Positions 25,348 through 35,346 of a DNA stretch of 64,000 nucleotides are shown piece by piece. The stretch is taken from NCBI GenBank assembly GCA_965227045.1, contig OZ245718.1:2356001-2420000 (forward strand). The letters run 5' to 3'. Both the position numbers and the translations under genes were made by a program. Below the pieces are notes generated by a model. It was not told the origin of the DNA. It saw nothing but the letters and a program-made list of their open reading frames with translations, and did not search any database. How positions within the stretch are numbered: the first letter of the stretch is position 1; every line of letters starts with the position of its first letter. This stretch comes from UBA10649 sp965227045 (GTDB taxonomy: Bacteria; Actinomycetota; Actinomycetes; S36-B12).

Positions 25348-26892
25348 TCAGCCGCTGACGACGACGCTTCTGACTCCGCCTTGATAGACGCCCGAGAACA
25401 CATCCTCGCTGGGCGGCACGCGCGTGAACCAGATGAGCACGTAGCGGCCGGTGACCGGGCGCGGCGCGCGCACGTCGATGCGCTCCTTGGCGCCTGCGGC
25501 GCTCGCGAGCGGAGTCCACAGCGCGGGGTCGGCGAGGATCCGGTCGGCTACCCGGACATCGAGGTTGCTGCCCTTGCCGACCAGGTTGAGCGTGACCTGC
25601 TGCACGTCACGCGGCTGGCCGAGGTCGAGGATCAGGCCGACACCCTCCTTGCCATCGAGGGCCGGTGTCGAGTACTCGTCGGTGACCCACGCGGTGTCCG
25701 GATCGACGTCATTGACCGTCACGGCAAGGTCCTCGTTCTCGCGGCCCTTGCGCTTGTCCGGCTTGCCATTGCCGTTGTCGTCGCCGAACGGGTCGTACGA
25801 GCGGTACTTGACGACGGGGAAGGTCTGCTCGATTCCCGTGATGCTCTCGTCGGTCACCGGCCTGGCCGATGACGTGAGGATGTCGTCGGCGTTGGTCGAA
25901 CGATCGACGGTCGCGCTGGGGGACGAACTGATCAGCTGGAAGCCGACCCACGCGACTCCCGCGACGATCGCGGCGGCGACGGCAACGCCCGCGACGCGCA
26001 GCCCGATCACGGCGGCCGCACGCGCGGTACGACCGACGGGTGTCGTCGGCATCGCCCGCACGGTGGACACCGGGGAGAGATGGTCGAGGGTCGCGCCGAC
26101 CATCGTCGCGAACGCGGCGGCGTCGACGACCCGGGCCACGCCTCGCTGACGAGCTGCCGACGTGACCGATCTGGCCACGACATCATCGACGCTGCGCGGC
26201 ACGGCTGCCCTGACCTGCGATGGCGGAAGGACAACGTCATTCACACGCGGTGCGTCGGGCGCATCGATCGAGGTCGGGCCGGGCCAGTAGCCGGTGGTCA
26301 GCAGGTAGACCAGGCAGCCCAAGGCGTCGACATCGCCCTGGGCGCGATCCCCGGCCTCACGAGAACCCGGCTCGGCGAGCTCACCGAACAGCGCCGCGTC
26401 AACCGCGAGCCCGCGAATGCGCACCTCCCCCGCGTCGGTGATGAACACGCTGGAGGGGCGGAGTCTGCCGTGGCTCACGTTGACGATCGCCGCGGCGGCG
26501 AGCGCGCGCGCCACCTCCGCGACGAGAGACATCGCCTCGGCGGGGGCGAAGGGACGACCCGAACGGTCTTGGATCGTGCGCTCGAGATTGCGCCCCGAGG
26601 CCCATTCGCTGACGACCGCGATGCGCGCCGAATCGTCAGCATTTGCAGGCAGATTCACGATATCGAGCACGCGCAGCAGTCGGCGATCGTCGACAGCCGC
26701 CGCAGCCTGGGCGGCGCCGAGCACGGCGGGGCAGCGGGGGTCGTCGGCGGACAGGACACGCATTGCCACCGGCCGGTCCAGGACCTCGTCGTAGGCATGC
26801 CACAGGTAGACGTCGGGTCGGTCGTCGACACCCGCGTCCTGCGTGACCAAATCGAGCAGCTTGTAGCGCCCGAGTTGCTCGGTGGCTCTCAT
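25348..26892 (-). CDS. Membrane-anchored pseudokinase (MurJ partner, FhaA-binding type)
   Basis: A 514-residue protein. A kinase-fold domain (about 8-270) lacks catalytic residues: the VAIK-type lysine is Arg (VAMRVL), the HRD-x-KPxN loop is HGRLRPSSV, and DFG is RGL. A membrane helix lies at about 296-322. The extracytoplasmic part has an Asp/Asn/Gly-rich loop (DDNGNGKPDK) and a discoidin-like domain. In M. tuberculosis these domains are fused to the C-terminus of MurJ (Rv3910), where the phosphorylated pseudokinase binds FhaA. Here it is a separate gene whose ATG overlaps the murJ stop by four bases. I infer the same control of lipid II flipping. Confidence 0.85.
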   Translation of the reverse strand: MRATEQLGRYKLLDLVTQDAGVDDRPDVYLWHAYDEVLDRPVAMRVLSADDPRCPAVLGAAQAAAAVDDRRLLRVLDIVNLPANADDSARIAVVSEWASGRNLERTIQDRSGRPFAPAEAMSLVAEVARALAAAAIVNVSHGRLRPSSVFITDAGEVRIRGLAVDAALFGELAEPGSREAGDRAQGDVDALGCLVYLLTTGYWPGPTSIDAPDAPRVNDVVLPPSQVRAAVPRSVDDVVARSVTSAARQRGVARVVDAAAFATMVGATLDHLSPVSTVRAMPTTPVGRTARAAAVIGLRVAGVAVAAAIVAGVAWVGFQLISSSPSATVDRSTNADDILTSSARPVTDESITGIEQTFPVVKYRSYDPFGDDNGNGKPDKRKGRENEDLAVTVNDVDPDTAWVTDEYSTPALDGKEGVGLILDLGQPRDVQQVTLNLVGKGSNLDVRVADRILADPALWTPLASAAGAKERIDVRAPRPVTGRYVLIWFTRVPPSEDVFSGVYQGGVRSVVVSG

Positions 26893-28676
26893 CGTCGCCC
26901 CCTACGGCGGACAACACGCCCGGCAAGTGACAGTACGTCGGCGACCTCGTCTATGCGCAATGCCCACGCCGCGCCGAGGAAGATCCCCATGCCGACGACT
27001 GATGTCACCGCGACATTCATCAGAAGCGTCAGGCGATCGAGTGCGGAGTCGACACCGGATGTCTCGACGTGCACGAGCAGTGCCAGGCACGCGAGCATCA
27101 CTCCCACCGCTACAACTCCGGCGATCACCATGCGTCCGAGCGTCCACGCAGTCCGAGCGCTGTCCATCGCGCCGAGACGACGCGCGAGGATCCACCACGT
27201 GATCGCGAACGCCAGCCAGTACGCGATTGAGTACGCAAGAGCGATCGCGGCAACCTGTGAGCCGCCGACGGGGACGAAGGCGAACAACGGGTAGACGATC
27301 GCTAGGAGGATGACGCTGAAGATGACGGTGACCCAGAACGGCGTCCTGGTGTCCTCGAGGGCGTAATAGCCGCGCAGTAGTACGTAGAACAGTGTGAACG
27401 GCAGCAATCCCAACATGAATACCGACACGATCAGTCCCATGAGCCCGGCCTGATCGGGGGTGGCGGCGCCATAGCCGAACAGGAGGATCGCCACGGCCGA
27501 CCCGTTCACGATGAGGATCGCGGAGATCGGCACGATGAGGGCCGCGACCATGCGCATCGTTCGTGACACGTCGATGCCCACTTGCGAGAGGCGCCCTTCG
27601 AGGGCTATTCGCGACAACGCGGGGAGCATCGCCGTGACCACCGAGACAGTGATGACGCTGTGCGGGAGCATGAAGACCAGATGTGCCTTCTGGTAGGTCG
27701 TCAGGCCAGCAGCGATCTTCCCGGCGTCGGCGGCATTGACGTTGGCCTGCGTGGCCAGGCGCGTGATGAAGATGTACGTGATCTGGTTGACCAACACCAG
27801 GCCGATGGTCCATAGCGCCAGGCCGCCCGCCTTGCCCAGGCCCGATCCGCGCCAGTCGAAGCGGGGCTTCCACAGATAGCCCGATCGCCAGAGCACGGGC
27901 AGCAGGATGAGTGCCTGCACCATGACGCCAACCGTCGTGCCGATGCCCAGCAGGAGCACCTGGTCGGTGGACAGCTCGCCGTCTGACGCGGCGGACGTTC
28001 CGGCCATGACGATGAACAGTCCGAACGTGAAGATCGCGACGATGTTGTTGGCGATCGGCGCGAACATCGGTGCGCCGAACTTGCCGCGCGAGTTGAGGAC
28101 CTGGCTGAGCATCGCGTACAGCCCGTAGAAGAAGATCTGAGGCAGGCACAGGCGAGCGAAGGCCACGGCGAGATCGAACTCGGCCTGCGGGTAGTCGCTC
28201 GGCGTGTAGAGATCGACGATCCACGGCGCCAAGGCCACGGCCACGACCGACAGCACGAGCAGCGCGCTCGCGACGAGCGTCAGCAGCCGATCCGCATACG
28301 CCTTTCCTCCGTCGGCGTCCTCCTTCATCCGGCGTACCAACTGCGGGATGAACACCGCGTTCAGCGCGCCACCGATGACGAGGATGTAGACCACGGTCGG
28401 CAGTGAGTTGCCCAGCGAGTAGGCATCGGAGACGAGGAAGAAGCCCAGAGCGGCGGTCATCGCAACGTCGCGCATGACGCCCGTCACGCGCGACGTCACC
28501 GTGCCGGCGGCCATTACTGCGCTGTTGCGGGCCAGGCCAAGGCCGACGACGGACGGCGGATTCGAGCCGAGGTCACCGGGCTGCGACTCGCGGACGGCTT
28601 CGTCTACCTCTGCCGCCGCCTGCTCGGCCGAGAACTCAATGCTCTCGGCGTCCTTGTCCTCAGGTTCCGCGCCCAC
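26889..28676 (-). CDS. murJ: Lipid II flippase MurJ (MviN)
   Basis: This 595-residue MOP-superfamily protein has an acidic N-terminal tail (about 1-45) and about fourteen membrane helices. The family start SAVMAAGTVTSRVTGVMRD lies near 52-70 and a GALNAVFIPQLVRR segment follows. It flips lipid-linked peptidoglycan precursor across the membrane. Unlike the mycobacterial fusion, it ends after the transport domain with an Arg-rich tail (RRRGRR). It starts at GTG 28676, four bases after the DUF6049 gene. Confidence 0.93.
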   Translation of the reverse strand: MGAEPEDKDAESIEFSAEQAAAEVDEAVRESQPGDLGSNPPSVVGLGLARNSAVMAAGTVTSRVTGVMRDVAMTAALGFFLVSDAYSLGNSLPTVVYILVIGGALNAVFIPQLVRRMKEDADGGKAYADRLLTLVASALLVLSVVAVALAPWIVDLYTPSDYPQAEFDLAVAFARLCLPQIFFYGLYAMLSQVLNSRGKFGAPMFAPIANNIVAIFTFGLFIVMAGTSAASDGELSTDQVLLLGIGTTVGVMVQALILLPVLWRSGYLWKPRFDWRGSGLGKAGGLALWTIGLVLVNQITYIFITRLATQANVNAADAGKIAAGLTTYQKAHLVFMLPHSVITVSVVTAMLPALSRIALEGRLSQVGIDVSRTMRMVAALIVPISAILIVNGSAVAILLFGYGAATPDQAGLMGLIVSVFMLGLLPFTLFYVLLRGYYALEDTRTPFWVTVIFSVILLAIVYPLFAFVPVGGSQVAAIALAYSIAYWLAFAITWWILARRLGAMDSARTAWTLGRMVIAGVVAVGVMLACLALLVHVETSGVDSALDRLTLLMNVAVTSVVGMGIFLGAAWALRIDEVADVLSLAGRVVRRRGRR

Positions 28677-28680
28677 GTCG

Positions 28681-30789
28681 CTACGTTCCCAGATCGACGT
28701 CGGAGCCGGACGCCCGCGCCTTGCGGATCCGCCGCGTCACTCCGACGACGACGAACACGAGGATGGCGATGAAGGCGACCGCGACGACCCAGGCGGCAGC
28801 TCGTGCGTATGCGGTCGAACTGACCGAGATGAGGGCTGGCTTGCCGTACGAGACCTGCTCGGCGTCGAGCAGTTGCACCTCGACGGTCAGAGGATCACCG
28901 CCGACCACCCTGGCATCGATGTCGACGCTGGCCATCTTGCCGGCGTCGATGCGAATGTTCGCGAGGGGTTCGGACTCCAGCCGAAGCGGCGGCTGCCCGG
29001 TCAGCCTGAGGCCGACCGTGACCGACCGATCGAGATCGTTGCTGATCGTGATGGGTACCCGGCCGTTGTCGCCGGAGAAGGTGATCGTGCCCGTTGACAG
29101 CACATGCACGAGTGACATCTCGCCGCTCAGCTGATCTCCGATGTTGGTGATGAGCCGGCGCCCCCCGGGCAGATCGGTCCGCCAGGCTGCGGACTCCGCC
29201 CTCAGCAGCGCCGCCGAGTACGGCTCGCTGATTCCGGTGGGGTCGTCGATGATCGATGTGAACGACGCGAGCTTGGCCGTGACGCGCGCAATGGACTGCA
29301 TGTAGCCAGGGCTCAGTTCTGCGTCCTTAGCCTTCTGGCCGTAGCCGCCGCGCTCCCGGCTGGTTGTCGACGCGGGTGCGGCGAGTACGTCCTCCAGCGT
29401 CGACGAGGCCAGCCAAGGCGCGTCACGCGTGGCGCGCAGGAGTGGTGCGACGAGCGAGACGGCGGGGTCCCACCGCGGACTCGGCGGGGCAACCACGAGC
29501 GTGCGCTCGCTTTGATCTGCGGGCAGGGTGGACGCAACGATCGCCGTCTCTGCCAGGAACCGCTGTCGAGCGGTGACGACCTCGGAAGCGGTGGTCTGCG
29601 GCAGGGCGAGGATCTCGGACAGTCCCGGGTCGGCGAGGATCGCGCGGATCGCCCCGAACGATGTCGGCAGTGAGGTGGAGGCCTCGCCAGTTGTCGGGAT
29701 CTGGTCGTCGGTTGCGGGCATGGAGTCCGCTGACAGCACGATCGAGGTGACGCCGGCTGACGACAGGACGTTCGCTGTGCTGCGGTCGATGCGCCCGAAA
29801 GGTGCCCAGTACATGCCACCCGGAGCGGTGTAGCCGGTCGCAGCCGCGGCCACCCCGGGACCGGTCGTGACCGCGCGTACGACGTCGTTCGCCATGCCCG
29901 ACCTGACCACCGAGGATGCGTCGATGTCGGCGTACGGCAACGTGCGCATCGTCACGCCGTCGGTCGCCGCTCCCAACGTGGTGAGCCATCGTCGTGCGTC
30001 CTGCTCGCGATCACCGTCGGTCACCTCGCCGTCGACGACGACCTGGTAGCCCTTGGTCATGTCGTTGGCCGTCTGCAGCAATGCGGGGTCGGCAATCCAC
30101 GAGACCGTTCCGCGGTAGCGGTTGCCGAGGTCGAGCAGCCGGTCCAGACGTCCTCCGTCGGACAACTCCACGGGTGTGCGGTTGTCGAGAAGCACGCCGG
30201 ACGCGGCGCGGGCGGGCCAGTCGGCAAGCGGCCAGAGCCAGACCAGGCTGACGGGCTTCACGGACCCGGGCGTCGGGTACCAGGGCAGGAAGGTCCGCAG
30301 AATGCCCTTGCGCACGTCGCTTGAGTCAACGCCGGGCTCGCGCCCGAGCGCCTCGACCGACAGCACATAGGTGCCGTCTTGGGCCAGGCTGAGATCGGCG
30401 AAAGGCACCTTGATGGTGAAGGCGACGCGCCCGCCCGCCGGCAGCGTGGTCGCGATTTCCTGCAGGGTCGTCGAGACGGCGATGCTGTCGGGGTCACCGT
30501 CTGCCGGGCTCATGGGCAGCGCCGAGACGGTGGAGACCTCCTTGCGCGTCGTCAGGGGGGCAGACGACTTCCGCAGTTGCACGCTCACGTCGGTGAGCTC
30601 GGTACGGGCGGTGCTGATCACCCGGCCGCGGACAGTGAGCGTTCCGTCGGCGGAGGCAATGAGCGGCTTGAGTTCATCGATGACCACCCGAAGGGGGGTC
30701 TCCGGCTCCGCCGCCGTCGCGGCCGGCGCGTGCAGGACCCCGATTGTGCCGATGATCACGGCGGCGAGGATGAGGCTGATACGCCTCAC
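28681..30789 (-). CDS. DUF6049 family secreted/membrane-anchored protein
   Basis: A 702-residue protein with an N-terminal signal peptide (cleavage near ATA-A, residue 26), a long extracytoplasmic part, one C-terminal membrane helix (about 668-688) and a basic cytoplasmic tail. It matches by position and architecture the actinobacterial protein upstream of MurJ (Rv3909 type, DUF6049). Function is unknown; the context suggests a cell-envelope role. GTG 30789 overlaps the end of the Nudix gene (GTGA), so the two are coupled. Confidence 0.85.
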   Translation of the reverse strand: MRRISLILAAVIIGTIGVLHAPAATAAEPETPLRVVIDELKPLIASADGTLTVRGRVISTARTELTDVSVQLRKSSAPLTTRKEVSTVSALPMSPADGDPDSIAVSTTLQEIATTLPAGGRVAFTIKVPFADLSLAQDGTYVLSVEALGREPGVDSSDVRKGILRTFLPWYPTPGSVKPVSLVWLWPLADWPARAASGVLLDNRTPVELSDGGRLDRLLDLGNRYRGTVSWIADPALLQTANDMTKGYQVVVDGEVTDGDREQDARRWLTTLGAATDGVTMRTLPYADIDASSVVRSGMANDVVRAVTTGPGVAAAATGYTAPGGMYWAPFGRIDRSTANVLSSAGVTSIVLSADSMPATDDQIPTTGEASTSLPTSFGAIRAILADPGLSEILALPQTTASEVVTARQRFLAETAIVASTLPADQSERTLVVAPPSPRWDPAVSLVAPLLRATRDAPWLASSTLEDVLAAPASTTSRERGGYGQKAKDAELSPGYMQSIARVTAKLASFTSIIDDPTGISEPYSAALLRAESAAWRTDLPGGRRLITNIGDQLSGEMSLVHVLSTGTITFSGDNGRVPITISNDLDRSVTVGLRLTGQPPLRLESEPLANIRIDAGKMASVDIDARVVGGDPLTVEVQLLDAEQVSYGKPALISVSSTAYARAAAWVVAVAFIAILVFVVVGVTRRIRKARASGSDVDLGT

Positions 30790-31262
30790 TCGGTGCCTTG
30801 TTGCTCGGCGAGGGCCACGCGCACCCGGTCGAGCAGATTGCGCTCGTCGGCGTGGCCGAGTCGATCGGCGACCTCGTCGAGGGGCACCCAGGCCACCTCG
30901 GCGACCTCTGGGTCTGCATCGGAGAGAACCACGTCGTGGGCGGTGAGGAGGAAGTGGTGCACGGTCTTGTGGATGCGCTTGTCCTCGGACATGAACCAGA
31001 AGTCGATGGTGCCCAGGCTGGCCACGATGCTGCCGCGGATGCCGGTCTCCTCCAACACCTCCCGAACGGCGGCGTCCTCGGGTGACTCGCCCTCCTCGAT
31101 ATGCCCCTTCGGCAGCGACCAGACAAGCCGTCCGCGCCGGTCGCGACGGGCGATGAGCGCCACCTTGGGGCTGGCGCCGCTGTGGTCCAGGACGAAGCCG
31201 CCGGCAGAGAACTCCTCGACCCGCGGCACGCGTCGCCGCGCTGGGGTGGAGGAGTCGGCCAT
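30786..31262 (-). CDS. Nudix hydrolase (MutT4-like)
   Basis: A 158-residue hydrolase with a complete Nudix box at 53-75 (G-x5-E-x7-REVLEETGI). The WSLPKGH lead-in is typical of diadenosine polyphosphate or (d)NTP hydrolases. It corresponds by order to M. tuberculosis mutT4. The substrate cannot be read from the sequence. It is the first gene of the leftward nudix-DUF6049-murJ-pseudokinase-sigM unit and diverges from cca. Confidence 0.9.
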   Translation of the reverse strand: MADSSTPARRRVPRVEEFSAGGFVLDHSGASPKVALIARRDRRGRLVWSLPKGHIEEGESPEDAAVREVLEETGIRGSIVASLGTIDFWFMSEDKRIHKTVHHFLLTAHDVVLSDADPEVAEVAWVPLDEVADRLGHADERNLLDRVRVALAEQQGTE

Positions 31263-31308
31263 ATGGGCAGGATAAACCGCGCTCCGAACCCGTCTACGCT
31301 CTGCAGGC

Positions 31309-32772
31309 GTGGCCCCCGAATCTGTATCCCTCGATGCTCAGCGCCGGGTGGTCGCCGAACTTGCTCCGCTCGCCGGCCTGCTCGCCGACATTGGCGAGCG
31401 ATTCGCGGGAGCCGGCTTCGAACTCGCCCTCGTCGGCGGCCCCGTCAGGGACGCATTCCTCGGCCGCCTGTCGCAACTGCCCGATGCCGACCTGGACTTC
31501 ACGACCAACGCGCTGCCGGCGGACGTCCTGCGACTGCTCAAGGGCTGGGCGGAGACAACCTGGGAGGTCGGGATCGAGTTCGGGACGATCGGCGCGCAGG
31601 TGCGAGGCCGCCGGGTGGAGATCACCACGTACCGAGCCGAGGCGTACGAACGTGACTCGCGCAAGCCTGCAGTCGCTTACGGAACCGACCTGGCCGAGGA
31701 CCTCGTGCGTCGGGACTTCACGATCAACGCGATGGCCATCCGGCTGCCGGAACTGACGCTGGTCGACCTCTTCGACGGCGAGGGCGACCTGGCCAGGCGG
31801 ATCATCCGCACCCCGGGCCTTCCCGAGGACTCCTTTGGCGATGACCCGCTGCGGATGCTCAGAGCGGCGCGCTTCTCCTCGCAGCTCGGCTTTGATGTTG
31901 CACCCGAGGTGGTGGCCGCCATGGCTGGCCAGGCCGATCGGCTCGCGATCGTCTCGGCCGAGCGCATTCGCGAGGAGTTCGTGAAGCTGATCTTGTCGCC
32001 CGATCCGCGACGCGGCCTGGCCCTTCTCGTCGACACCGGACTCGCTGATGCGTTCATGCCCGAGCTGCCACTGCTGCGGCTGGAGGAGGACGAGCACCAT
32101 CATCACAAGGACGTCTACGAGCACACGCTGACCGTCCTCGAGCAGGCGATGGAACTAGAGACCTCGCACGAGCCGACGAGCGGTCCCGACTCGGTCCTTC
32201 GCCTGGCCGCACTCATGCACGACATAGGCAAGCCACGCACGCGAAAGTTCGAGGCAGACGGCCGAGTCTCGTTCCATCACCACGAGGTCGTCGGTGCCCG
32301 CATGACCCGAAAGCGCATGCAGGCCATGCGATTCTCGAACGACGCAATCGACGATGTCTCGCGGCTGGTCGAGCTGCACCTGCGGTTCCACGGTTACGGA
32401 AGTGGCGAATGGACCGACTCGGCGGTGCGCCGATACGTGCGCGACGCCGGCCCTCTCCTGGCGCGACTCCACAAGCTGACGCGCGCCGACTGCACGACGC
32501 GAAATCGCAAGCGCGCGGCAACCTTGCAGCGCTCCTACGACTCGCTTGAGTCCAGGATCGTCGAGTTGGGAATGCAGGAGGAGCTCGCCTCGATCAGGCC
32601 CGACCTCGACGGCCGCGCGATCATGGAGATCCTCGGTATTGCCCCGGGTCCGGTCGTGGGCGAGGCCTACCAGTTCCTGCTCGATCTTCGACTCGACCGA
32701 GGCCCGCTGGACGACGCGGCCGCTACCGAGGCACTGCTGGCCTGGTGGGCGGCGCGACCTACTCCTCGGTGA
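31309..32772 (+). CDS. cca: CCA tRNA nucleotidyltransferase
   Basis: A 487-residue enzyme that adds or repairs the tRNA 3' CCA end. The nucleotidyltransferase head has GGPVRD at 43-48 and the metal pair D61-x-D63. The RNA-binding region follows, then an HD domain with LMHDIGKPRTR near 303 and histidines downstream. A -10-like TACGCT ends eight bases before the GTG start, so the message may be leaderless. Neighbouring tRNAs here do not encode CCA. It overlaps the convergent gene by 14 bases. Confidence 0.94.
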   Translation: MAPESVSLDAQRRVVAELAPLAGLLADIGERFAGAGFELALVGGPVRDAFLGRLSQLPDADLDFTTNALPADVLRLLKGWAETTWEVGIEFGTIGAQVRGRRVEITTYRAEAYERDSRKPAVAYGTDLAEDLVRRDFTINAMAIRLPELTLVDLFDGEGDLARRIIRTPGLPEDSFGDDPLRMLRAARFSSQLGFDVAPEVVAAMAGQADRLAIVSAERIREEFVKLILSPDPRRGLALLVDTGLADAFMPELPLLRLEEDEHHHHKDVYEHTLTVLEQAMELETSHEPTSGPDSVLRLAALMHDIGKPRTRKFEADGRVSFHHHEVVGARMTRKRMQAMRFSNDAIDDVSRLVELHLRFHGYGSGEWTDSAVRRYVRDAGPLLARLHKLTRADCTTRNRKRAATLQRSYDSLESRIVELGMQEELASIRPDLDGRAIMEILGIAPGPVVGEAYQFLLDLRLDRGPLDDAAATEALLAWWAARPTPR

Positions 32773-34018
32773 ACGACCCTTCGATCACGGCGGGGACCGC
32801 CGCGTCCTCAAGCGCGAGGACCGAAGGCGCGGACTGGTTGGCCAGCACCTGCACCAGTGTCAGGAGTCCGGCCGCGAGCGCGGCGCACCAGAGCACCGTC
32901 GACGGTGACATCACGCTGGACGCCAGCAGGATCAGGCCGATGACCAGGTAGATGGCCCAACGGATCTTCTGCGCGTGCTCCGCGACGAGCTCGCGGAAAT
33001 CGCGCAGCCCCTCGATCCGGTCGCCGAGCTCGTCGAGGCCCTTGACCAACTGGCCACGCAGTCGGACTGCGATCGAGGTGCGGCCGCCGAACCAGCCGGC
33101 GATGATGACCACGACGCCGAGGACGAAGACGGCCTCGACTCCCAGGATCAGGTAGTTCAGGAGGGTGTTCCAGAACACCTCGGACGCGGGGCCGAACGCG
33201 GTTCCCTCGAGCTGATTGTTGAAGGAGTCCTCGCCGGCGCTCAGGCCCAACGAGAGCAGTCCGGCGCAGGCGACCAGGAAGATGCCCGCCGCGACGACGA
33301 TCCGGGCCCGTCGCCGGGCGAGCGCGATCGACAACGCGAAGAGTGCGGCGACCACGAGCGGCAGCCACTCCAGGATCGGGGAGGTGAGCGAGTAGATGAA
33401 CCGGATCTGCGCCAACGCCGGTGCCTCGACGAGCACGATCTGTCGCTGCTCGTCGGGCAGCGTGATGTTCGCGGCGGCAGTGATGCCGTTGTCGACGAGG
33501 AACTGCTGCACGGACCCGAGAGCGGTGGAGATGTCGAAGACCACCTCATCGCCCTGCAACTGGATCGGCCCCTCCTCCCGGCCCTCGAGGAGTGCGACCA
33601 GACCACGTTGTGCCGCCTCATTGAGCGCGATCCACACCGCCGCGAACTGATCGGAGGCGACGAAGCGGGTGACCAGCTCCCCGATGAGTCCGTTGACACC
33701 GGCCGCGATCGGGGCCGAGAGCAGCGAGTTGAAGGAGGAGTCAGGGAACAGCTTGTTGAGCAGCTCGTCGACTGTGTCGGCTGTGTTGACCTTGGTCACG
33801 AGCGCGTCGGTGATCGTCGTGGAGATGCCCTCTTGGACCTCGGGATTGGAGATGAGGGGACCGACGGTGTCGATGTAGCGCTCGCTGTCGACCACGGTCC
33901 GATGTCCCCAGTGGCCAACCAGCGCGATCGGCGTCAGGAGCGCGGCGACCAGGAAGATGACGAGAGCGGCAACGGACCGCGCACCCCACCGCTTGTGCGT
34001 TGTGGTGTTCACACTCAT
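32759..34018 (-). CDS. Conserved integral membrane protein of unknown function
   Basis: A 419-residue protein. One N-terminal helix (about 17-37) is followed by a large extracytoplasmic domain (about 40-205) rich in Thr/Val/Asp. Then come about six C-terminal helices with a basic cytoplasmic loop (RLRGQLVKGLDELGDRIEG, about 308-326). I recognise no named family; similar one-plus-several helix proteins are common in actinobacteria. ATG 34018 follows GGAGG in the end of the MFS gene, so it is translated with it. Confidence 0.75.
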   Translation of the reverse strand: MSVNTTTHKRWGARSVAALVIFLVAALLTPIALVGHWGHRTVVDSERYIDTVGPLISNPEVQEGISTTITDALVTKVNTADTVDELLNKLFPDSSFNSLLSAPIAAGVNGLIGELVTRFVASDQFAAVWIALNEAAQRGLVALLEGREEGPIQLQGDEVVFDISTALGSVQQFLVDNGITAAANITLPDEQRQIVLVEAPALAQIRFIYSLTSPILEWLPLVVAALFALSIALARRRARIVVAAGIFLVACAGLLSLGLSAGEDSFNNQLEGTAFGPASEVFWNTLLNYLILGVEAVFVLGVVVIIAGWFGGRTSIAVRLRGQLVKGLDELGDRIEGLRDFRELVAEHAQKIRWAIYLVIGLILLASSVMSPSTVLWCAALAAGLLTLVQVLANQSAPSVLALEDAAVPAVIEGSFTEE

Positions 34019-34019
34019 G

Positions 34020-35321
34020 TCAGCCTCCAAGTTCGCCAGTGGTGCGGACTCTATTGCCCGCGTGTCGGCGATACCAGAAAGCCGTGAGCACGAGCATCAC
34101 TCCGACAGCGGCGTAGGTCCACGGAGTCTGGCCGCTGGTCGGCGACACGATGGCCAGAACCGCGATCCCGGTGACGAGGCAGACGTTCACGATCATGTCG
34201 AAAAGGGCGAAGACGCGGCCCAGGTGGTCGTCGGGAATGTGCCGCTGGACAAGGGTGTCCGAGCAGACCTTCACCGACTGGCCGGCAAAGCCGAGGCTGA
34301 CGGCCCCCAGGAGCAGCACGGGGAAAGTCGGAGTCATCGCACCGATCACGATGAGCGCAATGCCCAGCGTTCCGGCCTGCGCGAGTGCGAATGAGGACCA
34401 CACGACCTCGCCCAGCCGCCGACTCGCGGCGGGTGTGATCACTGCTCCGATCAGCGCCCCGGTGGCCGCGGCTCCCGTGAGGTAGGCGAACTCATTGAGG
34501 GCGCTGTCCGCCGCCGTCAGGTCATTGAACGTGTACCGGACAAGCAACAGGCCCCCGGCGGTCAGGACGCCGAAGGCGATTCGATGAACACCGACCACCG
34601 CGATCGCACGACCGGCGGCGGCGTGGACGCGAAGCTCGCTGATGCCCTCCACCAGGCCCACCGCAACTCCGCGAATGGTGTCCGAAGGTCGCTCGCCGTC
34701 GGGGCCAAGCCGATCGACCGCGATGAGCACGGCGATGCCGGCTGACAGGAGATACGCGACCAACGCGCACCCGAGCACGATCGCGCTGCCACTGTCGCCT
34801 CCGCCCAGCGCCGAGCGCAGCGCGACTCCGCCGAGTGCGCCCAGTGCCGCCATGAGCGTCCCGGCGGTGGGCGTGAGCGCGTTGGCGGTGACCAGGTCGC
34901 GGCCCGCGACGACGTGAGGGAGCGAGGCGGACAGCCCGGCCAGCACGAAACGTCCGATCCCGAGGACGACGAGGACGGACAGGCCGAGGGCAAAGCCGTC
35001 GTTGGCGTTCAGGACGAGGAGGATCACCGGGATGGTGAGCAGGGCCTTGATGAGGTTGGCGCGCACGAGCACATTGCGTCGTCGCCAGCGATCGAGGAAC
35101 ACGCCTGCGAACGGGCCGATGACCGAATACGGGAGCAGCAGGATCGCGAACGCGGCAGCGACCTTCGCCGCGTTCGGCTCGCGCTCGGGCGAGAACAGCA
35201 CGAACGTCGCGAGGGCTGCCTGCAGAAGGCCGTCGCCGAGCTGGGCGACGAGGCGTACTCCGAACAGGCGTCGGAAGTCGCGTCCGGCGAGTACTGCGCG
35301 AAGTGCCGGTAGCGCTACCAC
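34020..35321 (-). CDS. MFS transporter
   Basis: A 433-residue protein with about twelve membrane helices. It has an MFS-type arginine/glycine-rich loop between helices 2 and 3 (GVFLDRWRRRNVLVR near 73-87). Substrate is unknown; the fold resembles drug-efflux members of the enterobactin-exporter type. It starts at GTG 35321, 25 bases after the inositol phosphate synthase gene, with a weak ribosome site, so co-transcription with ino1 is likely. Confidence 0.85.
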   Translation of the reverse strand: MVALPALRAVLAGRDFRRLFGVRLVAQLGDGLLQAALATFVLFSPEREPNAAKVAAAFAILLLPYSVIGPFAGVFLDRWRRRNVLVRANLIKALLTIPVILLVLNANDGFALGLSVLVVLGIGRFVLAGLSASLPHVVAGRDLVTANALTPTAGTLMAALGALGGVALRSALGGGDSGSAIVLGCALVAYLLSAGIAVLIAVDRLGPDGERPSDTIRGVAVGLVEGISELRVHAAAGRAIAVVGVHRIAFGVLTAGGLLLVRYTFNDLTAADSALNEFAYLTGAAATGALIGAVITPAASRRLGEVVWSSFALAQAGTLGIALIVIGAMTPTFPVLLLGAVSLGFAGQSVKVCSDTLVQRHIPDDHLGRVFALFDMIVNVCLVTGIAVLAIVSPTSGQTPWTYAAVGVMLVLTAFWYRRHAGNRVRTTGELGG

Positions 35322-35346
35322 GTCGTGGACGCTACCGGCCGCACGT

